A stretch of DNA of 12,767 nucleotides, taken from contig LIBV01000022.1 in NCBI GenBank assembly GCA_001438335.1, positions 1-12,767 on the forward strand. Direction: 5' to 3'. This DNA comes from Pelagibacteraceae bacterium BACL5 MAG-120820-bin39 (GTDB lineage Bacteria > Pseudomonadota > Alphaproteobacteria > Pelagibacterales > Pelagibacteraceae). Every line of letters begins with the position of its first letter. The first letter of the stretch is position 1. The notes under the pieces are model-generated. The model ran no database searches and was not told where the DNA came from. It worked only from the letters and a program-made list of their open reading frames with translations. Positions 1 through 5,254 of the stretch are shown in pieces. The translations under genes were made by a program, and so were the position numbers.

Positions 1-75
1 CTTTCTGAGGGTTTCTAATTTGTTTAACTTTTGTATTTAGAGTGTTCTGGTCGGGGAACTGTATTACATGCCCAT
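1..75 (-). repeat. Decayed direct copy of the groEL 3' end (left copy)
   Basis: This segment aligns in the same orientation with 1349-1427, which holds the last four codons of groEL, its 3' UTR and half of its terminator. Identity is roughly 80% by eye with a few small indels. The last 14 bases (62-75, including TTACATGCCCAT, the complement of Met-Gly-Met-stop) are identical to 1414-1427. To the right of base 75 the similarity stops, so only four codons of groEL are present and this is not a second groEL gene. The arms of the 3' UTR hairpin have diverged and no longer pair. The 3' arm of the terminator would lie outside the left edge. Confidence 0.85.
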
Positions 76-85
76 CAGATAGTTT

Positions 86-190
86 AAAAGTATTGATTTA
101 CTTACCTTATTTAAAATTGTTCATCACAGTTCATCACTTTTTGCTGAATTTAATAAAACAACTCAAAAGTATTGAGGTAGGAATACTTTT
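86..190 (+). promoter_or_regulatory. Repeat-rich leader of the serine hydrolase gene
   Basis: AAAAGTATTGA occurs at 86-96 and again at 165-175. The second copy is followed by its inverse, AATACTTTT at 182-190. Bases 165-173 and 182-190 therefore form a perfect 9-bp inverted repeat with an 8-base loop (GAGGTAGG), ending just before the ribosome binding site. A separate tandem repeat, GTTCATCAC at 119-127 and 129-137, has a 10-bp period. I see no convincing sigma-70 promoter pair. These repeats are candidate operator sites or a structured 5' leader; that role is inferred. Confidence 0.45.
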
Positions 191-206
191 ATGGGAAGGT
201 CTTAGT

Positions 207-1334
207 ATGAAAAATTATTTTATAATAACAATCTTAACAATTATACTTAGCACAAATGCATACTCAGATCATAAGATAGAAGAGCAAAACTTTACAGGCG
301 TTAGTTATTCAGCGCCAGGTAGCGACAACTACCAAAAGTTAGAAATAGAATTGGTTGACAATAAACTTTCTCAATATGTTCAAAAACAACTAGATAACAG
401 AGATAAAACAGGATTAGTCAATTATCTATTATTTGAAAATGGTAAGATTGTTATCAATAAGAAAAATTATAATGATCAGATTAAGAAAAATAAAAATGTT
501 TTAAGATCAAACTCAATGGGCAAATCTTTGATCTCATATGTTGTGGGTCATGCAGTTTGTAAAGGTTACATTGATAACGTTAATGTTAAATTAAACGATT
601 GGATTGTTTTAAATGATACTCTGTATGCAGATAACACTTTATTACAAGTATTGAACATGACTTCAGGTGATCAAGACTATATTGGTGAAAAGAAGTTTAA
701 AGGTGATGGTTATTTTAATGGTGACAAAAATAAACAGATTAATAGAAGAACTGTTGCAGAGAGCATGTTGTGGTTTAAAGGTACAAAAAAGAAAGAGGAA
801 AACTCTCCCTATAATTATAGTGCAATGTCAACTCATGTTGCAATCAACTACGCAATACACAAAGTTGGTAAAGATTATGAAAAACTATTAAAAGAAATCT
901 TTACTGATCATGTTGGTGTAAAAGATACTGTACACTTTATAAAAGTTTCCTGGTCTCCAAAAGATGTGGTGAAAGGAAGTCAAAGATATACTTTCTTTGC
1001 AACTTCAGAGGATTATTTAAGAATAGCAAAAACAATTATGAATGACTATAAATCTGACAGTTGTATTGGTGACTATTTAAGAATGATCTATGATAATAGA
1101 GTTGATAAAAAGAAGAAAGAATATGTTAGCAACAAAGGTGTTGCCCAATACTCTAGACAATATGGTGGTCAGTTTCATTTTCCAAAGATAGGAAAAAATA
1201 TTGTGTTTGGTATGGATGGTTATGCAGGTCAACAAATATTAATAGATATAACAAATGGTAGAATTGTTATTATTCACACTATCGATCAACACTACGATTG
1301 GAACAAAATAGGTTTATCTGTAATCAAGAATTAA
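207..1334 (+). CDS. Secreted serine hydrolase, beta-lactamase/6-aminohexanoate-dimer hydrolase superfamily
   Basis: A 375-residue protein, probably exported and acting in the periplasm; its substrate is unknown. The frame is open from 42, but the start at 207 is preferred. It has GGGAAGG seven bases upstream and begins with a signal peptide (residues 1-20, hydrophobic MKNYFIITILTIIL, likely cleavage after NAYS). The superfamily nucleophile motif SxxK is Ser103-Met-Gly-Lys106. The second motif is probably Tyr204-Ser-Ala206, where many members have YxN. The C-terminal strand motif, KTG or HxG in relatives, seems to be His357-Thr-Ile-Asp. Length and motifs fit the PF00144-type esterase, amidase and penicillin-binding-like group; NylB-like enzymes share the SMGK-type nucleophile. 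It stands alone between two copies of the groEL tail, and its stop codon touches the groEL terminator. Confidence is high for a serine hydrolase and low for any substrate. Confidence 0.85.
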   Translation: MKNYFIITILTIILSTNAYSDHKIEEQNFTGVSYSAPGSDNYQKLEIELVDNKLSQYVQKQLDNRDKTGLVNYLLFENGKIVINKKNYNDQIKKNKNVLRSNSMGKSLISYVVGHAVCKGYIDNVNVKLNDWIVLNDTLYADNTLLQVLNMTSGDQDYIGEKKFKGDGYFNGDKNKQINRRTVAESMLWFKGTKKKEENSPYNYSAMSTHVAINYAIHKVGKDYEKLLKEIFTDHVGVKDTVHFIKVSWSPKDVVKGSQRYTFFATSEDYLRIAKTIMNDYKSDSCIGDYLRMIYDNRVDKKKKEYVSNKGVAQYSRQYGGQFHFPKIGKNIVFGMDGYAGQQILIDITNGRIVIIHTIDQHYDWNKIGLSVIKN

Positions 1335-1365
1335 AAAAACCCCCGAAACTTTCATTCCGAGGGTT
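1333..1365 (-). terminator. Intrinsic terminator of groES-groEL
   Basis: Read on the minus strand, the RNA forms an 11-bp stem (arms at 1355-1365 and 1338-1348, two G-U wobbles, no mismatch) with a six-base loop, and then runs into seven U residues (1333-1339). On the plus strand the wobbles become C-A mismatches and no T tract follows, so it is oriented for groEL. The hydrolase stop codon (1332-1334) overlaps the U tract. Confidence 0.88.
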
Positions 1366-1427
1366 CTAATTTTGTTTAGTATTTGTATCTAGAGTGTTCT
1401 CTAGATGGAACCGTATTACATGCCCAT
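1349..1427 (-). repeat. Intact copy of the duplicated groEL 3' end (right copy)
   Basis: Direct-repeat partner of 1-75, continuous with the full groEL gene. It contains the groEL stop codon (1416-1418), the 3' UTR hairpin and the first terminator arm. It keeps both hairpins, so it is the functional copy. Confidence 0.85.
1387..1406 (-). other. Perfect hairpin in the groEL 3' UTR
   Basis: ATCTAGAG and CTCTAGAT form a perfect 8-bp stem around a four-base loop. The hairpin starts nine bases after the groEL stop codon and about 20 bases before the terminator stem. There is no T tract, so it is not itself a terminator. It may protect the mRNA 3' end; this is inferred. Confidence 0.6.
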
Positions 1428-3071
1428 TCCACCCATACCACCCATGCCGCCCATTCCTCCAGGCATTCCACCAGCACCACCAGCATCTTTGTCATCAGGT
1501 TTATCGGCAATCATTGCTTCAGTCGTAACTAATAGACCAGCAATTGAAGCTGCATCCTGTAAAGCTGTTCTTACAACTTTAACTGGATCAACAATACCTT
1601 TTGCAAACATGTCACAATACTCTTCATTTTGAGCATCATAACCTTGGTTCTTTTTATTTTGTTCTAACAATTTACCAACAACTACCGAACCATCTATTCC
1701 AGCATTTTTAGTAATTTGTCTGATAGGAGCTTCAAGTGCTTTTCTAACTAAATCTACACCAGCTTTTTGATCATCACCTTTAACTTTAACTTTATCAAGA
1801 TCTTGAGCAGCATATAATAGAGCACATCCACCACCAGTTACTATACCTTCTTCAACAGCAGCTCGTGTAGCATTTAAAGCATCTTCAACTCTATCTTTTC
1901 TTTCTTTAACTTCGACTTCTGTAGCACCACCAACTTTGATAACAGCTACTCCACCTGCTAATTTTGCAAGTCTTTCTTGAAGTTTTTCTTTGTCATAGTC
2001 AGATGTAGTTTCATCAACTTGTTGTTTAATTGAAGAACATCTAGCTTCGATATCAGATTTTTTACCGCTACCATTAACAATTGTAGTGTTGTCTTTGTCT
2101 ACTTTGATTTTTTTACAAGATCCAAGATCAGTAAGTTTTACGTTTTCAAGTTTAATTCCTAAATCTTCAGAAATTACCTGTCCACCAGTAAGAATTGCTA
2201 TATCTTCAAGCATAGCTTTTCTTCTATCGCCAAAACCTGGAGCTTTAACAGCTACAACTTTTAAACCACCTCTTAATTTGTTGACTACTAGTGTAGCAAG
2301 AGCTTCACCCTCAACATCTTCAGAAATAATCATTAATGGTCTGCCTGCTTGAACAACTGCTTCTAGAAGTGGCACCATTGGTTGTAAGTTAGTTAATTTT
2401 TTCTCATGTAATAAAATGAATGGATTTTCAAGTTCAGCAATCATTTTATCAGCATTAGTTATGAAGTAAGGAGATAGATAACCTCTATCGAATTGCATAC
2501 CCTCAACAACGTCTAGTTCAGTGTCAATTCCTTTTGCTTCTTCAACAGTAATTACACCTTCGTTACCAACTTTTTGCATTGCTTTTGCAATCATGTTGCC
2601 AATTTCTTTATCACCATTAGCTGAAATTGTTCCAACTTGAGCAATCTCATCACTATCTTTAACTTTTTTTGCTGATGCAATTAAGTTTTGTTTTACATGT
2701 TCAACAGCTATATCAATCCCTCTTTTAATATCCATAGGATTCATTCCAGCTGTCACATATTTAACACCCTCTTTTACGATCGCTTGAGCTAAAATAGTTG
2801 CTGTAGTTGTACCATCGCCAGCTTCCTCATTGGTTTTGCTAGCAACTTCTTTAACCATTTGTGCACCCATGTTTTCAAATTTATCTTCAAGATCAATTTC
2901 TTTAGCTACAGTAACACCATCTTTAGTTATTCTAGGAGCACCATAAGATTTATCTATTACAACATTTCTTCCTTTTGGTCCTAAAGTAACTTTTACAGTA
3001 TCAGCTAAGATATTAACTCCTCTTAGCATTGCTGCTCTAGCTTCAGCATCAAATTTAATAACTTTTGCCAT
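1416..3071 (-). CDS. groEL: 60-kDa chaperonin GroEL
   Basis: ATP-driven cytosolic folding chaperone that forms the double-ring tetradecamer and works with the GroES lid. At 551 residues it has the usual length. The N-terminus reads MAKVIKFDAEARAAMLRGVN, the nucleotide-binding GDGTTT is at residues 85-90 with the catalytic Asp87, and the C-terminus is the standard flexible Gly-Gly-Met tail. The start is supported by AAGGAGA seven bases upstream. It lies 23 bases after groES and must be co-transcribed with it from the heat-shock-type promoter at 3414-3441. An intrinsic terminator follows. The sequence is noticeably richer in G+C than the ribF-pgi genes, as expected for a highly expressed conserved gene. 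The final four codons are duplicated at 64-75. Confidence 0.99.
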   Translation of the reverse strand: MAKVIKFDAEARAAMLRGVNILADTVKVTLGPKGRNVVIDKSYGAPRITKDGVTVAKEIDLEDKFENMGAQMVKEVASKTNEEAGDGTTTATILAQAIVKEGVKYVTAGMNPMDIKRGIDIAVEHVKQNLIASAKKVKDSDEIAQVGTISANGDKEIGNMIAKAMQKVGNEGVITVEEAKGIDTELDVVEGMQFDRGYLSPYFITNADKMIAELENPFILLHEKKLTNLQPMVPLLEAVVQAGRPLMIISEDVEGEALATLVVNKLRGGLKVVAVKAPGFGDRRKAMLEDIAILTGGQVISEDLGIKLENVKLTDLGSCKKIKVDKDNTTIVNGSGKKSDIEARCSSIKQQVDETTSDYDKEKLQERLAKLAGGVAVIKVGGATEVEVKERKDRVEDALNATRAAVEEGIVTGGGCALLYAAQDLDKVKVKGDDQKAGVDLVRKALEAPIRQITKNAGIDGSVVVGKLLEQNKKNQGYDAQNEEYCDMFAKGIVDPVKVVRTALQDAASIAGLLVTTEAMIADKPDDKDAGGAGGMPGGMGGMGGMGGMGM

Positions 3072-3078
3072 TGTACTT

Positions 3079-3085
3079 TCTCCTT
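3079..3085 (-). promoter_or_regulatory. Shine-Dalgarno site of groEL
   Basis: The minus strand reads AAGGAGA, seven bases before the groEL ATG. The same heptamer precedes groES. Such a strong site is unusual in this window, where most genes start within or next to the preceding gene without a clear Shine-Dalgarno sequence. Confidence 0.85.
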
Positions 3086-3094
3086 TAAATTAAA

Positions 3095-3385
3095 TTATTT
3101 ACTTGAAATACCCATAATGTCTGACTCTTTCATTATGCTGTATTCTTTACCATCAATTTTGACTTCAGTTCCTGACCATTTGCCAAATAAAACTTTGTCC
3201 CCAACTTTAACGTCCATTGGAATTAATTTTCCATCTTCAGTTTTTGCACCACCACCAACTGCAACAACTTTACCTTCCTGAGGTTTTTCTTGTGCGGTAT
3301 CAGGTATGATTATTCCACCAGCAGTCTTTTCACTGCTATCTAAAACTTCAATTAAAACTCTATCGTGTAACGGTTTAAATTTCAT
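3095..3385 (-). CDS. groES: 10-kDa co-chaperonin GroES
   Basis: Heptameric lid of the GroEL chamber, 96 residues, normal for the family. The mobile loop that docks on GroEL is visible around residues 17-32, with the GGIIIP hydrophobic anchor at 23-28. The frame is open to an ATG at 3413-3415, but that codon overlaps the predicted -10 element of the promoter. The ATG at 3383-3385 has AAGGAGA five bases upstream and gives the canonical MKFKPLHDRVLIE start, so the shorter form is correct. First gene of the groES-groEL operon; a HAD hydrolase gene is divergent on the other side. Confidence 0.98.
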   Translation of the reverse strand: MKFKPLHDRVLIEVLDSSEKTAGGIIIPDTAQEKPQEGKVVAVGGGAKTEDGKLIPMDVKVGDKVLFGKWSGTEVKIDGKEYSIMKESDIMGISSK

Positions 3386-3390
3386 AAAAT

Positions 3391-3397
3391 TCTCCTT
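3391..3397 (-). promoter_or_regulatory. Shine-Dalgarno site of groES, fixing the start codon
   Basis: AAGGAGA on the minus strand, five bases before the ATG at 3383-3385. It supports the 96-residue GroES over the ten-residue longer reading. Confidence 0.85.
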
Positions 3398-3413
3398 TAT
3401 AAATATGTCCCTC

Positions 3414-3441
3414 ATATAGATACTGGCTTAGGTATTTCAAG
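3414..3441 (-). promoter_or_regulatory. Probable heat-shock (RpoH) promoter of groES-groEL
   Basis: On the minus strand CTTGAA (3436-3441) is followed after 16 bases by CTATAT (3414-3419). Alphaproteobacterial RpoH promoters have CTTGAA as the -35 and roughly CYTATNT as the -10, so this is a close match at the expected gene. Transcription would start near 3405, about 20 bases before the groES start codon. No CIRCE element was found, so HrcA control is not indicated. A 6-bp inverted repeat (ATTTCA at 3434-3439, TGAAAT at 3450-3455) overlaps the -35. Confidence 0.72.
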
Positions 3442-3509
3442 GGATTCTCTGAAATAAGTTTGTAAAAAAGCTAGGAATTTGTTGATTTTATGGTTTATAC
3501 CTTAATTTT

Positions 3510-4328
3510 ATGACCAAAAATTTAGATAGCGAAGGACTAAAGTCTATAGTTAAGAATTATGACCTATTTTACATTGATTTGTGGGGTGTGGTGCATAATG
3601 GAATTTATCTTCATCAAGAAGCTATTAATGTTTTGAAAAAATTATCTGATCTAAAAAAAGATTACGTATTACTGACTAATGCCCCTAGACCAAATTCAAT
3701 AGTTAAAAATTTTCTAGAAAAAATGGGCATGGATGAAAAGATGAGAAATCATGTTTTTACCTCAGGGGAAGCTGCCCTAAATTATCTAAAAAATAATTAT
3801 AACAAAGAGAAATTCTTTCATATTGGACCTCCAAGAGATTTTGATTTATTTTTGAGTTTTAAAGATAACAAATGTCAAAATATTAGTGATGCAGAATATA
3901 TTCTTTGTACAGGATTATTTGACAAACATGAGGAAGATCTTAAATTTTATAAAAATTATCTAGAAGGAAGTTTACAAAAAAAAATGATTTGTACTAATCC
4001 AGATTTAATTGTTGATCGAGGAGATAAAAGAGAATTTTGTGCAGGATCAGTTGCTATGGTTTTTGAAAAAATGGGTGGAGAGGTATTATATTTTGGAAAG
4101 CCTTATCCAGAAGTTTATAACCAATCTATTGATAATAATAAGAAAAAAGTTTTATCTATAGGAGACAATTTAAATACAGATATCAAAGGTGCAAATTTAT
4201 TAAATTATGACAGTTTAATAATTTCAAATGGAATTCATAAAAAAGAAATTAATGATGAGGGTATAGAAAAAACTTCAAAAAAATATGAAGCAATAGTAAA
4301 TTTTATTCAATCTGAACTAAAATGGTAA
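3510..4328 (+). CDS. HAD-superfamily class IIA hydrolase (TIGR01459-like)
   Basis: A 272-residue cytosolic protein of the HAD-IIA group, whose better-known members dephosphorylate small metabolites. Motif I is Asp23-Leu-Trp-Gly-Val at residues 23-27, motif II is Thr56 in LLTNAP, the motif III lysine is Lys197 in FGKPYPEVY, and motif IV is GDNLNTD at 218-224. The second aspartate of motif I, which acts as general acid/base in typical HAD phosphatases, is a tryptophan here; as I recall this DxWGV form characterises the subfamily. The substrate is not established. It heads the overlapping gene string and its end overlaps ribF by 7 bp, so a flavin-related phosphate substrate is a reasonable guess. 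The leader contains TTTATACC just upstream of the ATG and no Shine-Dalgarno site, suggesting a very short leader. Confidence 0.9.
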   Translation: MTKNLDSEGLKSIVKNYDLFYIDLWGVVHNGIYLHQEAINVLKKLSDLKKDYVLLTNAPRPNSIVKNFLEKMGMDEKMRNHVFTSGEAALNYLKNNYNKEKFFHIGPPRDFDLFLSFKDNKCQNISDAEYILCTGLFDKHEEDLKFYKNYLEGSLQKKMICTNPDLIVDRGDKREFCAGSVAMVFEKMGGEVLYFGKPYPEVYNQSIDNNKKKVLSIGDNLNTDIKGANLLNYDSLIISNGIHKKEINDEGIEKTSKKYEAIVNFIQSELKW

Positions 4329-5254
4329 AAAAAATTAAATTATATAAAAATTTTAACATAGAAAAAAAACACAAACGCTCAATCTTATTAATTGGAAATT
4401 TTGACGGTGTTCATCTAGGACATCAAAAATTATTTAAATTAGCTAAAAATTATAAAAAAAAATTTGATTTAAATATTGGTGTTGTAACTTTTGAACCAAT
4501 GCCAAAGATGTTTTTTAATCCATCTTTAAAAAATTTCAGAATATCAAATTTAAAACAAAAAATTAATCTTTTAAAAGCTTTAGATGTTAATTTTATTATA
4601 ACAAAAAAATTTGACAGAGATTTTTCAAAAACAAATTCTTTAGATTTTATAAAACAAATTTTATTTAAAAAATTAAATGCAAAATATATTTTTGTAAGCA
4701 ATAATTTTAGATTTGGTAAAAATAGAGAAGGGGATGTTAATCAATTAATTGCTAATGAAAAAATCTATAATTATAAAATAGTTGAGCCCAAGCCTCTTTT
4801 AATTCAAAATAAAATTGTTTCATCTTCATCTATTAGAAAACAATTAGAAAATGGTAATCTTGATAAAGCAAACAAATATCTAAAAAGAAATTGGACAATT
4901 GGGGGGTATGTTCAAAAAGGACGACAATTAGGAAAAAAAATTGGTTTTCCAACATGTAATATTGATTTAGGGGATTACGTAATTGCAAAACCAGGGGTTT
5001 ACGCTGTTAAAGTTTTGGTAAATAACAAGTTAAATTATATTAAAGGTATTGCAAACTTAGGCTATAGACCAACCTTTAACCAAAAAAAAATATTATTAGA
5101 AGTGCATTTGTTTAATTTTTCTGGAAATCTTTACAATAAGTATTTATCAGTAGAATTCTTAAAATTTATAAGAAAAGAAAAAAAATTTAAAAATATTGAG
5201 CATCTAAAAAAACAAATAAAAATTGATCTAACTATTGCAAGGAAAGTTAAATGA
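4322..5254 (+). CDS. ribF: Bifunctional riboflavin kinase / FAD synthetase RibF
   Basis: Phosphorylates riboflavin to FMN and adenylylates FMN to FAD, in the cytosol. The 310 residues match the usual size. The N-terminal nucleotidyltransferase domain carries GNFDGVHLGH at residues 25-34, VTFEP near 55-59, and the SSSSIR motif near 167-172. The C-terminal flavokinase domain has the GFPTCN signature at 208-213, GVYAV at 225-229, the NLGYRPTF segment, and the catalytic Glu260 in LLEVHLFNF. The start codon lies inside the last codons of the HAD gene (ATGGTAA overlap) and the stop overlaps the ileS start (ATGA), so translation is probably coupled. No FMN riboswitch is visible; the gene is internal to the operon. 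Confidence 0.97.
   Translation: MVKKIKLYKNFNIEKKHKRSILLIGNFDGVHLGHQKLFKLAKNYKKKFDLNIGVVTFEPMPKMFFNPSLKNFRISNLKQKINLLKALDVNFIITKKFDRDFSKTNSLDFIKQILFKKLNAKYIFVSNNFRFGKNREGDVNQLIANEKIYNYKIVEPKPLLIQNKIVSSSSIRKQLENGNLDKANKYLKRNWTIGGYVQKGRQLGKKIGFPTCNIDLGDYVIAKPGVYAVKVLVNNKLNYIKGIANLGYRPTFNQKKILLEVHLFNFSGNLYNKYLSVEFLKFIRKEKKFKNIEHLKKQIKIDLTIARKVK

Noticed and set aside
1..75. A second groEL gene at the left edge
   Set aside because: Only four codons match; the sequence to the right of 75, where the coding region would have to be, is unrelated.
42..206. A 55-residue N-terminal extension of the serine hydrolase
   Set aside because: It would place the signal peptide internally, start inside the decayed groEL-tail repeat, and ignore the ribosome binding site before 207.
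1405..2352. Plus-strand open frames inside groEL
   Set aside because: They are shadows of the groEL coding frame, with repetitive Pro/Ile translations from the Gly-Met tail and no initiation signals.
3386..3415. Ten-residue longer GroES
   Set aside because: Its ATG overlaps the predicted -10 box, while the ATG at 3383-3385 has a strong Shine-Dalgarno site and the canonical N-terminus.
3386..3509. CIRCE element upstream of groES
   Set aside because: No sequence resembling TTAGCACTC with its inverse after nine bases is present.
4200..4330. FMN riboswitch before ribF
   Set aside because: ribF starts inside the preceding gene and there is no noncoding leader.
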